Assembly (NCBI GenBank): GCA_030267565.1
Contig: BRXU01000006.1
Span: forward strand, 5,134,001-5,198,000
Source: Pleodorina starrii
Lineage: Eukaryota > Chlorophyta > Chlorophyceae > Chlamydomonadales > Volvocaceae
Reading direction: 5' to 3'
Length of the DNA stretch: 64,000 bases
The translations under genes and the position numbers were made by a program. Below are positions 14,401-26,419 of the stretch, one piece after another. Positions within the stretch are counted from its first letter, which is position 1. Each line of letters starts with the position of its first letter. The notes beneath the pieces are model-generated. The model was not told the DNA's origin. It worked only from the letters and a program-made list of their open reading frames with translations, and ran no database searches.

Positions 14401-14621
14401 AGCTCACGAGCTCGGGAAAACCGGTTCAGGAACTGACGGATTCGGCGGAGGTGGAGGCGGCCGTGGCAGCGGGCGTGGAGGGCCTTCGTGTGGCTGTGTA
14501 CGCCGCTGGCCCCGAGCCGCTGGTGGGATCGGTGGCGGCGCTGTGCGGCCAGCTCAACGGGCTGTGGGGCCGCAGCGGCAGGGCCTACCTGGACTTCCAT
14601 GCGACCACGCACGAGCTGTGA
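8427..14621 (+). CDS. Ferric-chelate reductase (FRO/FRE type), tandem copy 2
   Basis: Paralogue of the gene ending at 5737, here with its 5' end. Exons: 8427-8684, 8809-8964, 9185-9449, 9735-10056, 10206-10331, 10540-10617, 10912-11129, 11573-11739, 11926-12087, 12330-12458, 12589 to about 12783, 13045-13293, 13597-13830, 14150-14621. An intact version would encode about 1,010 residues. The start ATG is followed by a basic stretch and a membrane segment, as expected for a type-II entry into the membrane. Haem histidines, HPFTTAS (about residue 553), VSGPY, GGIGVTP and the NADPH-binding C-terminus are present. The exon near 12780 is 2 nt shorter than in copy 1, which shifts the frame into an early stop unless splicing compensates, so this copy may be a pseudogene or carry a sequence error. 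FRE1 of C. reinhardtii is a candidate identity for one of the two copies. Confidence 0.85.
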
Positions 14622-15749
14622 GGAGCAAGTGGAGGAGCAGGAGGAGCGAGATATCCTGGAGGCCGTGAGGGGTGGGGTGGAGGCAACCGGCGGCACGGAT
14701 GCATTTTTTTATTATGGTTCAGGAGTTTTCTGAAATGTGTGTATTTGCGGTCTGCTGCGGGTAGAGTCTATGCTAGCGGGCGACGTAGTGTGTCTAGGCC
14801 TGGGGGATAGGGAGGAAGGTGCGGCGCGAAGTGAATAAGGGCTGGACGGGCGTTACGGCGTGCGATTCGCTTACTCGTAGGCTGGCGTGATGCAGATTAC
14901 AAACAAGGGGTTGGTGTCGGCTTCCTTGAAGCCGGAAAAAAGGGCGGGGCCCCGTTCAATCCGTACGGGTTAAGTTGAGTGCTGGGGCGGCGAGGGCGTG
15001 AAGTTTGAGAGTGTCGACATTCCAGCTGCTAGACAGCCAGAGCTTTATTCGCGAAATGCCTGCTAGCTGAGTCGTTAGCAAGGCCTGCCGGCGCCGCGCG
15101 AAGCGCGTCATCCCGCCGGGTGCATGAGCGCATCGACCGAATACGGCATCATTTCTAAAGCGAGCGGCGAGGGCGTCAACTCTACTTCCGGCCAGCGCAT
15201 TGGCTGAAGTTACTTGATAGTAATCATGGAGTATATCATTTACACATCACGCAGGCTGACTTGCCAATAGAAGGACAGCGGAACTGTTAGTTTGCGAGAG
15301 CCGCGACGACATGCACTTGCCGGCGAGAGTGCACAGGCTTCGCTACCGAGGTATTCGCCGTATCGTAGAGCAGGCTTGACAACTTTAACATTAGGACCGG
15401 GACTGTAGAAGTCGCCTGGGTTGCCGACTGCATCGTGCGTGCATCGGCGGCTTGGCGTCCAACAACCAGCAGTTTGCCCCTCATGGTTTGCTCCTTGCAA
15501 CCTTTATAATAGTAATATGCGTCAAGACGATCGGACCGGCTAGCAGAGCTGCTGTGGTGTGGTCGCGGCTCGCGGGAAGAATGTTCGCAGTGCAAACATA
15601 GTTGGTTGCTTGCCGAAACGAAGATTCATTTCACGCCGTCATGTCAGAATTCCACCTTAAGGAACGATGACTCTTCTGGAATTAATTATAGGCCGAGAGG
15701 TGATGGTTTGACCTCGGCCTCGGTCCATGGAGACTGCCAAACTGGTTTG
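14622..15749. other. Non-coding sequence downstream of reductase copy 2
   Basis: No supported gene. The open stretches on the minus strand around 15240-15595 show no motif, no phased exons and no family resemblance. The first part is presumably 3' UTR of the reductase, but I found no TGTAA close to the stop. Confidence 0.4.
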
Positions 15750-15970
15750 TACTCATGCGATGTTGGGTTCCAATAATAAATTTACCGTGCAATAAAGAAT
15801 GTAATCTTTTACTTATGCAGACTTTCCGTTGACCGAAAGTCTACACTTGTCCAATTACTTCCCAGAACCCAGATCCCACGTCCCACGCACGTCCCACACA
15901 CGCACGGACATGGGCAATCCTACAGGGCGGGGCCCCCCTGGGCGCTTCGCGCTGGGGCCCCGCCCAAAAA
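15750..15970 (+). mobile_element. Short mobile-element derivative: left-end sequence fused to GC hairpin
   Basis: About 120-160 bp from the TACTCAT at 15750 onward match 53561-53712, including GTTGGGTTCCAATAAT, the CCCAGAACCC block and ACGGACATG. Immediately after this comes a 56-bp block (15915-15970) identical to 61387-61442: CAATCCTACAGGG, a 12-bp GC stem-loop and a short A run. At the other locus the two parts are 7.7 kb apart. I read this as a deletion derivative of a larger element; family unknown. No obvious target-site duplication was seen. Confidence 0.55.
15925..15965 (+). repeat. GC-rich stem-loop (copy 1)
   Basis: The left arm GGGCGGGGCCCC (15925-15936) and right arm GGGGCCCCGCCC (15954-15965) are perfect complements of 12 bp around a 17-nt loop. 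AAAAA follows. The identical hairpin occurs at 61397-61437. Confidence 0.85.
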
Positions 15971-16574
15971 TGCGAGCCTTCGCGCGCGCGCTGCACCGCC
16001 GCCATTTTGGGAGTTCCGAAGAAGGCTCGCGAGGTGTTAGAGAGGTTAGGTCTCACGGCTCGCAAGCGGACATTGCTGAATTTTGCACTTTGGCGGCGCC
16101 AGTCAGTGCGCCGACGAAGCGGACGGGGGTCGCGATAAGCGTGTCAGATGGGAAATGTTTTGCTGTGCGACACGGACGGGGCCCGAATTCCATGTGCAAT
16201 CGTGCATTTTGGATCTGGGCCTCGCTACTTGGTATTTTTCATGCAGCAGATAGTTGTGGGGGCGGCGAGGCCAGCCCACCGCCTTTTGTTCGCCAAAATG
16301 GCGTATGCAGTTTCCGTTGCAGTTACTACAAGGTCGAGCAGGCTGTTCGTTTTTGGAATTGTATCCAAAAGCATTTCTGCCCTCGCTTTGGCGTTTTACG
16401 GCAGAAATTGCAAGATGCCCTTTCTGACGGCAACCGACGGGCCGTGCCCCCCGTGGCCGTGCTAACGAGCCTTGACACTGATCGTCACTGATACTTGGTA
16501 GGATGCAGCGGGATGTCACTGGGGTTGATCGTGTTGATTGGTTGTTTAGTTAGCTACTCCCCGAGGGGACGACT
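15971..16574. other. Intergenic sequence between hairpin element and retrotransposon relic
   Basis: No supported gene. An open frame continues from the hairpin on the plus strand to about 16491, but it begins in the mobile-element repeat and has no recognisable motif, so I do not call it. Confidence 0.4.
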
Positions 16575-17031
16575 GTGTCGGCGCTTAGGGAGCGGTTGAT
16601 GACCGGTTGGGACACACATGCGTCGAGGTACCTCGACGGGAGGCGTACCGTTCGGATGGGAAGCAGCCAGCAGGAATCCAAATGGCGAAGTACTGGATGG
16701 GTCTGCCCTTCGCGCGGGCGGAGGCACTTATGTGGCCGAAGCATGCTAGCGTATTCGTTCCGCGCTCGGTCTACTGCAAGCTTACGCAGTTTCGGTTGTG
16801 CTTTTGGGCAGTTGCAACCAACGGGTAGCATGTGGGGTTGTGGGCAGAGTACATGTTCCTAGAGCTGGACGGACATGCCACTGCTTCGACTCGAACAGTC
16901 AATTACAGGACGAGAAGCATGTGTCGGCGGAGTGCCCTGTTTACAGGGAAATCCGAGGAGGAAGGGTTCCCCCAGCTCAGCGGTACGGAAGCAGCGATGA
17001 CATTAGGTTATATGGGAGCTGTCTACGGTAG
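16575..17031 (+). pseudogene. Decayed non-LTR (L1-like) retrotransposon ORF2 C-terminus
   Basis: Two overlapping plus-strand frames resemble the very C-terminal part of LINE reverse transcriptases, the region after the polymerase. The first frame (16607-16828) carries a short hydrophilic-hydrophobic segment ending in LTQFRLCFW. After a frame change the second (to 17031) carries a Cys-His-type knuckle: RTCHC, then DEKHVSAECPVYREIR. The pattern R-x-C-x-C...DE-x-HV-x-x-ECP-x-Y is typical of L1-type elements. The frame change and stop codons show it is not functional. No reverse transcriptase catalytic motif is present. Resemblance is by eye only. Confidence 0.5.
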
Positions 17032-17979
17032 TCTGGCGGGAATGCTGGAACGCATTTGGGACCACCGCAATTTGTCACCCCTTCTGGTCGCTAGTTTTCT
17101 CTACTGTTGTGCGGTATTTGACTACCGTGCTTTTAGGCATTTTAGTCCCCTTGGTGCCCAGCTCGTACACTTTCCTTTTTATGTTTGGGGTACGCGCCCT
17201 CAAGCATGTAACAAATACACCCACTTGGTAATTGCGGCAAGCTGCGGTGAGACCGTGCGTGGGTGCGTGGGTGCGCGGTTGGGAGGGCGTGGGCTCTCAC
17301 CTATGCCCCTCTAAGTGGAGACCCTCGACCCGACCAAAAGCGGGAAGGTGTGATGGCTCACTATGATTCGTGTACCAGCTACCAGGTGGACTGAAGGATC
17401 TGTTTCTGAAGGCCCCGAAACCCCTTCCAGCTGGACCGCTGTGCAATCTGCCTCTGGCGCCGTTCGATGACCTGCCGTGAACCTTTACACGCGACACTCT
17501 GCGCCGCTGCAGGCCCGCCGGGAGGACCGCCATGCTGCAACTGTAGGTGGTTGCGGGTACCTTCATGTACCGTAAATGTGCGTGCCCCCAATCCTGCACC
17601 CTCCTGCACCCACTTGCCACTTCCCTGCACGGAGTGTCAACAACAGCCCTGCGATACACGCCCCCCCTGGAAGAAGGCTGTTGCAAGCACAGCCCGGCGT
17701 CGTCCTCAGGTTCAGTAAGGCTTCCAGGTCCGGACACCGTTGACTGCCTTTGCGCGTCTACTGCGTCCCGTGCTTCCATCCCCTCGCGATGATGCCGCGA
17801 CGGTGCCTGCTTGGGAAACCCAGCGTGCGATTTCATGTGTTGTACAGTCGTTTACCGGTACCCACATGCAGGGGCGCCCTAAACGAGCTGCGCAACTGCG
17901 ACATATGCTGGTCTGGACAGCCTCATCTTTCGCAGCCCTAACGACATGCAGGTGACAACCCTGAACATGCTGCAAGGAC
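17032..17979. other. Intergenic region between retro-relic and NOT3 3' end
   Basis: No supported coding sequence. Open frames here are short, out of phase with each other and lack motifs. The downstream end of the minus-strand NOT3 transcript is probably close to 17980. Confidence 0.4.
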
Positions 17980-17984
17980 TTACA
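17980..17984 (-). terminator. Putative TGTAA poly(A) signal of NOT3
   Basis: TTACA on the plus strand is TGTAA on the NOT3 strand, about 670 nt beyond the stop at 18657. Other candidates may exist; positional inference only. Confidence 0.3.
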
Positions 17985-18656
17985 CCTAACATGACAACCC
18001 AGCTCGGCGGCCTATTGCCAAGGCCAGCGCGTGGCAGAGCATATTGATGTACCATCAGCGCTCATCGAGTCCATCTGAGTCCCGCGCAAAGCAAGTGCTG
18101 GTTAGTAAAACATTTACGCCATCTGTACAACACCCTTTCTCGTACTTCGCATGGCTGTGTCGGAACCCTGCGCCACCCGCGCCCGCCATCGTGTGGCGCA
18201 TACGTGCGACCAAGGATGTTAGCGTGCTGGCGTCTTGCCCGCACACACATGACTGTCTTGAAGGTCGAGGGGAATCCCCACTCCGCTGGCACCACCGGCC
18301 AGACACGGGGAGAAGCCATGGCCCGCCGAAACCACAAGCCCGATGGAGCTCGAACCAGGCGTCAAGGTCCTCGCCGCCGAAGGGACCAGCCAATGCCTCA
18401 TTATGCAAAAACGCCGCCGAGAGACAAGCGAACGGCAGCGGCTGCAAACGCTCCAGCCCGCAGCTTTGCCACAAGAGGCAGCGCCCAGCCGGCAGCAGTT
18501 GGCTGACGGCTCGGTGGCAGAGCTCAACAAACAAAAGGCGATGAACGAACAGGCGGTGGAGCTGCAAGCACACGCCGCCTGCCTCCGCACCGCTGCCCGC
18601 CTCTGCCTCCTACACTTCCGCGCCCTGGCCTCCTCGCACAGAACCGACCCTGTCCC

Positions 18657-21600
18657 TCACAGCCCCTGCACCTGCGCCATCGCCATGGCCACCGTCTGCT
18701 GCGGCGTCAGGTTGGCGACTCGGAGCTCGTCCTCCAACGCGTCGTACCGGAACGTGAAGTTCTCCTTGCGCCGGTAGCACCACCCGGTCTGAAGAAAGGG
18801 GCGCGGGCGGCGGCGTAAGAGCGGGGGCGGGAACGCGCGAGGCGTCATTTCACGTTGAGCCAGCACGCGCACGCTTCCCCCCACAAAGCTCATCAGACAC
18901 CGCCCGTGCCAGTCCAGGCTTTTTCCCGCACGTTTTGGCCAATGGTCCATGTCATACCCCACCGGTCGTGTCGTGATTTATATTTTCGCCGTGCTCCACG
19001 AGCCCCCCCAAGCCCACTACCGTTCTCTTCCGCCTATGCCAGCCATAGCCTTTCCTTCCCGCTACGCACGGCACGGCAGCGCGCAGCACAGCACAGCGCA
19101 GCACGCGCCCGTCCACCCGAAACTCCGTACCTGCATGTCGTCGTGCACGATGTTGTAGTCAAAGTACACGTAGGCGCCTTGCTCGTACTCCTCCGACGTC
19201 ACCGCCGGCTCCGTGAAGCGCTGGAACCAGGCGTTGTGGTGGCGGTGGAAGCGCCAAGACTGCCGCTTGAGCTCGTGTGCGGCCAGGAACTGGGAGACCG
19301 GGAGGCAGAGCACATAGGGGCGGGCGGCGTGGTTGCCGGGGGAGCAGTGAGTGCCGCTTGCGAGCGACCTCGGCATAGCATTACGTTGCTGTCCGAGGGA
19401 GTTGCAATCTGAGACATCAGGCCTGGTACGCGGCGGCGCGGCGGGAGAGAGTCGCCGCTTGCCTTGGTTACACACAGTTTTGGCAGTGTTTTCATGTTAT
19501 AAGCCAGAACAGTCGATACGCTGTTTCGGCCAGGGTGACTGGCTTCGTGGACCCAAGTGTCACTCGCCGTGTGTTGTGATGCGCATTCGTCACGCTGGGA
19601 AGTGGCAGACCCGGGGCCGTTTACCTCCCGTCAAGTCAGCTGCCCCGCTTCAGCACCACTCACCAACAGGAACCCCAGCTCTCCGTGATGAGTGCAGCCA
19701 TTGCCCCTGTGCACCAAGCCCCACTGCCCGTTCATGTCACACCAGGCGCCCGTAACTCCTGCCAGTTCCCAGTCCGAACCGGCCCCATGGACCCTCGACC
19801 ATGCGCTCATGCCCTATGCTCCCTCCCCACCGCAAATATACTCATGCACGCCCATACCCACTACCTACACGCTCACACCCACCTGCTGGTAGGTGTTGGG
19901 CTGGAAGTAGAATGCGAAGAAGAGGCACTCGGGGTCCATCTTTCGGAACAGCGCCGGGTTATCAACCACCTCGGGGGGAGTCTGCGGTAGGCGAGAAAAG
20001 GTTATCAGGGATGACACCGCAGGGGGGGGTAGGAGTGTGATGCCCTGTTGCTGGGGGAGGGGGAGGCCGGCGAGGGCGCGCCTGAACTTGTGGTTTTGTA
20101 TGCGGTGCATGAAGTGGGCTTCTAAGAATGCATGCAACCAGCCATCGTCGTCTTTGGCCTCGTGCCACGGCTGTGGGCGTGCGCTTCGGCGCCTCCGCTC
20201 CCGTCCGTCAGCTGCTTTGTGCGATCCCCTCCGGCCCTGTCGTTCCCAGGGCTGATGCATGGTATAGCCTCTCACTCACCTTGGGGTATGATGCCGGCAC
20301 GGCGACGGGGTGCCGCGGCCGCGTGTGCTTCCATTCCGTGTCCGACAGCTGTGGCATCACCCCGCGCCTGGTGATGGACGAGAAAGCAAGCATAGCAAAG
20401 GAAGGGCGTCTGGCAACAGGCACACCGCAAGCACGCGCGAGCGAAGGCTAGCGTAGCGCACGTGTGCATTGCAGAAACAATCGGAAATGGTGAGACGGAC
20501 AGCGCGAGTGCCAGGTGGCCGCAGGTATGGCGTGCAGCACCAGAGCCTGCTCCGCAGCTTCTCGTAGACCCTTTGAAAGCAACGGACGGCGGCACGTTAT
20601 TTGTCGGCAGCGCAGGCGACAACCCACGGGTCATTCCCAGGCGGACCGCGCCAAGGACAAGACAGTCGATCTTACGACGCGATACATGTGGCACCATCGT
20701 CGGATAGTCTGTGAAGTGTGAACCTAGAGTACGGGTACAGGCACCGTACCCAGCAAGACGGAAGTGGAGGCGGAGGCGAGACTGGACTCACGCGTAACAG
20801 GCTTCAAGGATCTGCTTGGCAGCCGCCATTGAGTATGCCGGCACCGCCGGCGGCAGATCCCCAGGCAGCAGCGCGCCGCCGCCGCTGCTGCCAGCGCCGC
20901 CGCCGCCGCCCGCGCCGCCACCGGACTGCGGCGACAGGCCGAGGGCGCCCGGCCCGCCGCCCCCGCCTGCGCTTCCGCCGGTCGCTGACCCAGGGCCACC
21001 GCTCGCCGCTGCGAGCCCGCCACCGCCGCCCAGCCCCACGCCCGCCATCCGCGCCGTGAGTGAGTCCAGTGCGCCGCCCATCATGCCACTGGGGCCGGGG
21101 CCTGATGCCAGGTCGCGATCGCCAGCGGGGCAGGGCAGTTCAGAGAAAGGGGATTTGGATTCATCTTCGTTGGCCCTTGCATCCAAAGGCCGCGAGGATG
21201 GGTAATAGACAACGGATAGTTTAGGGAAGCACGACCAGAACTGGCAGGCCCACAGGGAGCAAGGGCGTAGCAAGGAGCCCCGGGAGCAAGGGCGGAGCTA
21301 GGATCAAAGACCAGAGCGTAGGTCGGTCGAGTGGACAGACAACGTGTCGGAATCGCAGTCAGTGGTGGCCCAAGGCCGACACGAAGGCGGTCAGACAGAC
21401 GAAGCAGGCACACCCGCGCACCGCCTACTGGCCCACCTGCCGCCGGCCCCCGGTCCGTCGGCTGACGCCCCGAAGCCCCCGCCGCTGCCAGTGGCCCTGC
21501 CCCGCCGTCGGCTGCACCCGAGCCCGCCACGGGGCCGGCCCCCGGCCCCGCGAAGTTGGCCCCCGGCTGCGGCCCAGCCGCCGCTGCTGCAGGCGCTGCG

Positions 21601-24600
21601 GCTGTCCCTGCCGCTGGTCCCGGGCCCACCCCCGCGCCGCTCTGCACAGATGCCAGGTCCTGAGGTAAGCGTGGGGTAGGGTTGGGTCGTGTCGTGTCGG
21701 GTCGGGGGTTTGTTTAGGGTGCAGGGATGATGGCTTTCGGAAAGCCAGCTTGCATGGGATCGGACGAACGGATGGATGGACGGCGAGCCAACGCGACATT
21801 TGCGAACCAACGAAGCACACGGTGCCGACTCGCGCTGGTCCGACATCGAAGCAAACATGCTGGTGGAGGCGCAGAGGAGTCCTGACTGCGGGCCGCCGTG
21901 ATGCAACGGGCGCGGAGCCCCCAGCCTGGCAGCGACACAATGACGCGCCAGACGGATACGATGCAATGCGCGGGTCCTCAACAGACGACAGACCCTTTGC
22001 GCGCATCAAATCACATCGCACCATACAGTCAGCACTCGCTGCGAAGCCCCTCCGCTCACCTCGGACCCCTGCGAACCCGCGCCCGGCCCCCCTGACGCCG
22101 CCGCCGCCAACCAACGCGGCATGCCACCGTCCATGCTGCCCCCGCTGCCGGCGGCGGCGGCGCCATTCGCCGCCGCGGGCGTCCGCGGTCCTCCCGCCCC
22201 CACCACTATCCCGGGCGGCGGCGGCGGCGGCTGCCCCGGCCCCACGGATGAGCTGAGCCCGGATCCAGCGTGCGGGGTCCCGGCGGTGCCGCTGACGGCA
22301 GGGGCCCGCGGCGGCAGCGGCGAGGCTGTCTCGGATGGCGAGAGGCCGGGGGAGGCGGTGGACGCTGCCAGGGTGGCCGTCCGGGGTGTTGCCGTGCCTG
22401 CGGGAGCCGGGCGGGGGGGAGCAGCAGGAGCAAAGGTTTGTGAATGAACGCTAGCTCTAACTGGAGACATGGAGTGAAACATGGACACGCGAAGCAGCGC
22501 GTTCGACCCGGGCACGAGATCGAGGCTGCATGGGTTGGAAAGCCTTCAGAAATGAGCGGGAGGGGGGCGCTAGCCAGAAAGCGACCGAGGAGGAGGTGGT
22601 TGGAAGGACGGGGAAGCCCCCGGGAGGAGCCGACGGCAGCGAGTGTGACACCGCGCGCTGCTCCCGCTCCTCGGACAGAGTGCACCTCCGTGCAGCTCCT
22701 AACAGGGCAGCCATGCCAGCAGCCAGGAGAACAGGCGACAGGAGCCCCTCCTGACAACACTGCTACCGCCAAAGCACCAGAGCCGCCAAACCGCAAAACC
22801 CTCACCCGAGTCCGGCTCCTTGACGGGCGTGGACGGCGCCGTCTGTCGCGCCCCGGAGGTCCCCCCCGACGGCTGCGGCGCCGACAGGGGCGACACCGGG
22901 ATGGGCAGCCCGCCCGCCGTCCCCGCCGCTGGCGCTGCAGCCGCCGCCGGCGTCGAAGGCTTGCCGGCGGTGGACGCGACGCCGGCAGCGGCGGTCGTGG
23001 TCGTCCCGACGCCGACGCTGCCGGCGGTCCCGATGGGCTTCCGCACATCGTCGTCGTCGTGGAGTTTGAGGTTTGTGTTGCCCTGTCGTGTGTTGCCGTG
23101 TGAGGTGCGGTGGCGTGAGGGGCGGGGTGCGTTGGGGTGCGCGCAGCAGGAATCATGAGAGAGGTACTGCGCAGAACTGAGCGCTGGCCAGTGCTGAAGA
23201 TGACCATTTCCAAAACCCTGGTGGGGGCGACAACAACCCCGCAGCGCCGCGACCGCACGCCGCGCTGGTTGGCCCAGCATGCGGTGCCGAAGCAGTGTGT
23301 ATTTGCCCCTACTCTTCGACCCGAGGTAGGTGGTGGTGATGCTGCAGCCTAGGCGCTCCTAGGCTCCCAACCATCGCCAGCGTGCCGTTGCTCTCCCATA
23401 GCGTACGCTCCTAATCCCGACCCATGATCACCACGTGACGGCTGCCTGGTCTCCCACCATACAAGCATGCCGCCACACTGCTTTCTCTGACCACCCTGGA
23501 CGCCCCCTTCATGTGAGAGTTGAGTTGAGTTGGAGCGAGACCAGACCGTGCAAAGTACCGTGACCAACCGCGAGCGGTAGAGCGACGCCCTCGCATCCGC
23601 CCGGGAGCAAGCCCGCTAACAAGCTCGACTCAGGAACATACTAGCTATTCAGCTCGACTCGGGCCCAGCCAACTCACCTGCGCTATAAGCTGCGCCTTTG
23701 CCGCAGCCGCCGCGGCCCGCTCGCGCTCGCGCTCCTTCTCCCGCGCCTCCTCCACCTCCTTCTCCCGACCGCCCTTTCCGTGTTTCACGCTGTGCAGCGG
23801 CGCAGCGGGCGCGGCATTGTCCACCGCATCCAAGCGGTCCTGGCGGTTGCAGGGAGGGCACAGGGAGGCAGAGGGCGGATGGGCGCATGGGCTGTGTCCG
23901 TCGCGTTTCGCGCGGAGCAATTCGTTGTTCTGTTTCTGCTTCCGTCTCGTCTCAGGTGAAGATGCTCTTTCCGTCCCGTCTCAAATGGAATTACGGAAGC
24001 ATACGCAACGGCGGCGACAAACGTTAAGTCGACACACATTACAAACGTTACATTCGTTCATGACTCGCGCCGAGGACTGAAATGCAGTACTGAGCTAAAT
24101 TGCAGCATCCGCATCCCCAGACACACGCAAAAACCGACCGGCCAGTCAACGAAACAAACAGCCGGCGGTCCCCCCCCCCTTCCCATTCTGCAGTATTGTC
24201 GTACCTGGAAGAGGCCGTACATGTCGTCCACGTTGGTGAGGTCCATGCCCGTATCCTCGCCGTCCTCGGCGCCCTACGGAGGCCCGGCACAGCGCAACAG
24301 GAAAGAATTGTTCACAGCAAACTACAAAGAAGCCCGCCCTGCAGCGCATCCTCCCCCGAGCCTGTAAGCTTGCCAGTTTGGACTGTAATACTGTGCCCCC
24401 GAGCATTGCTGGGCCCATCCGTTCCGCCGCTGCGATATCCTCGTTATTACTCTCCATCCCCGCCCCCGCCCTCGACCCCCCCCCTCCTCACCAGGTACAT
24501 GTCCATGTCCTCCTTCAGGTCGCTGAGCTCGTCCGGCTGAATGGTCTCGTTGTCAATGCAGCGCAGCACCTTCTCCAGCCGGTCGATGTGGTCCTTGTGC

Positions 24601-26419
24601 CGACCCACCGTCTCTTCCAGGCTAGTCAGCCGGGCGGGAGGCTTCTGCCGCTTCTTGACAGTAACCTGAAGTAGGGGCGGTGGTGGTGAAGGGGGGTGTT
24701 GGAAGTTGCGGGGTGTGGGCTTCGTGGTGAAGAGCGACAGGCTGCGGCTCAGCTTAGGGCACGGTCAGGATCGAGCGGGCCCGTTCTCTGAGGACTGCAA
24801 TGGCATGGGCCCCAGCAGCGGTCCCGTGGCTGGAGAGCGCTCTGGAAGCCCCTCTCCCTGCCTGCCCCTCCCTCTCAACTGCTCTCCGCAAACCGGCGTC
24901 TGTTGCGGCCCCTAGACACCCGGAGCAGGGCTTTCAGCTCGCCCCGCGCAGGCAGGGGGGCGCCCCGCGAGAATGGCAGGTCCCCTTTGCCACACGGCCC
25001 CATGAGGGCCTCCCGCGACCTGTCCTGTCCTGGCATCAAGTGCTGCATAACACACGGGCAACCCCCCTGTGGGACACGATGCGCTGTGCGCCGTAAGGCA
25101 CACGCCGTGCGCTGCCCATTCGCTAGTCGGCCAGCTACCTGCAGCTCCTCCATTTCCGCCTCCATGGTCTCCACCTGTGTCGCGGTTGATGGATGGGGTG
25201 GCGCCACGGGGGTTGGAGGATAGCCACGAGCATGAGGAGAGCAGCTTTGGGCAATTGTGCTGATAAGGACAGGCGGGTGAAGTGGCAGGGACAGCGCAGA
25301 GACGGGGTGCTGTGGCGGCGGGACGGTCTTCCTCGGTGCAACACTCAAGATGCGCAGGCCCGGAGTACCGAAACCCCCTCGAACCCAGCCGATGCGGATA
25401 CAGACAGACAGTGCTGGAGCCGGCCCGGCAGTGTGACACCAATGTGTGACACCAATGTGCGCTTTTCGCACCGCGGTAGCATTGTTCTTCTGCTAGAGCG
25501 AATACTTGCTTTGGCCTCCTGACGCTTCCCCGTGAGTCCGCAACGACCCCGCGTACTGTCAGCCCAAATCTTCCGTCGGACATGCATTCCCCGACGTTTC
25601 GTCGCCAGGATATCGGAAAGGCCAAGCCCCATATGCAGGGCATCGTCACTCATCTGCCCGCTTGATTCCGCACTTTCGGGCCTTATCGGCACGCAAGCCC
25701 CTTTCCTGAAGACCCTCTCAACGGCGCTGACGCACGCAGCGCCCAGTCTCACATCTCTCCGTGACTCCCTTGAGGGGTTTTCGCGGTTCGAAGCGGAGGG
25801 CCGAAACACAGCATTCCCCGCACGTCAAACCCACCTTTTCTGTCAGCTGGTCCACGACTGTGTTGATCCAGTCCCGCGCCTCGTCCTTCGCGCGCTGCTT
25901 GGGGTCACGGTCAGCTCCCCCAGCTGCGCTGCCTTTTGCTTTGGCCTCCTTTTCGCAGGCCTTGAACCGCTCCATGTCGCGCTCTATAGACTTTCGCGCA
26001 TCCATCAACGGCTGTTTGTCCTTGATGTCGGCTCCAGCAATCCTACGCCATTCACACCAGCCGGTGCATGAGCGGCACCGCCCTGCGGGGCGCAGGGATC
26101 CCTCAACACCTGACGCACCATCCCTTTATCTGCTCTCGCAACCGCTGCAACTTCTTTATCTCTTTCTTCAGCTCCCCTTCAAGCTTCTCCCGCTGATTCG
26201 CATTTTCCTGGTCATGCGCTTGCTTGTGCGCCGTGTACTGCGGGCACCGGCCCAATTTGCCCGTCAGGCGCTGGCCCAAGGCCCCGTGAGCTGCGATACG
26301 CAGGCCACCTCCATCATCGCGCTTGCCTGGTTCCATATGTCGTCAAATATCTCCTGGCCCTCCTGCACCTTTTTCAGGGTGCGGTCTATCTCCGCTTTAA
26401 GCTTCCTTTCTGCCGCCAT
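18657..26419 (-). CDS. NOT3: CCR4-NOT complex subunit 3 (NOT3/CNOT3)
   Basis: Scaffold subunit of the CCR4-NOT deadenylase, acting in mRNA decay and translational repression. Fifteen exons keep phase: 26419-26327, 26237-26119, 26042-25835, 25174-25139, 24665-24492, 24273-24205, 23839-23678, 23082-22806, 22397-22060, 21659-21437, 21101-20792, 20367-20280, 19981-19883, 19289-19131, 18788-18657, about 828 aa. The first about 233 residues are the NOT3 N-terminal coiled coil: it opens MAAERKLKAEIDRTLKKVQE and contains LKKEIKKLQRLREQIK and DARKSIERDMERFK. A low-complexity Ala/Gly/Pro-rich middle follows. The C-terminal about 160 residues form the NOT box: PQLSDTEW, VDNPALFRKM, LFFAFYFQ, LKRQSWRFH, YEQGAYVYFDY, then FTFRYDALEDELR. 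The first intron has a GC donor. The most variable part of the model is the exon 10/11 junction. Family assignment is secure from both conserved ends. Confidence 0.93.

Noticed and set aside
8427..14621. RBOH-type NADPH oxidase identity for the reductase pair
   Set aside because: No EF-hand region is visible, and the haem and FAD motifs follow the FRO/FRE pattern.
20788..21647. Long Ala/Gly/Pro open frames on both strands in the NOT3 middle
   Set aside because: They are shadows of the low-complexity NOT3 exons.
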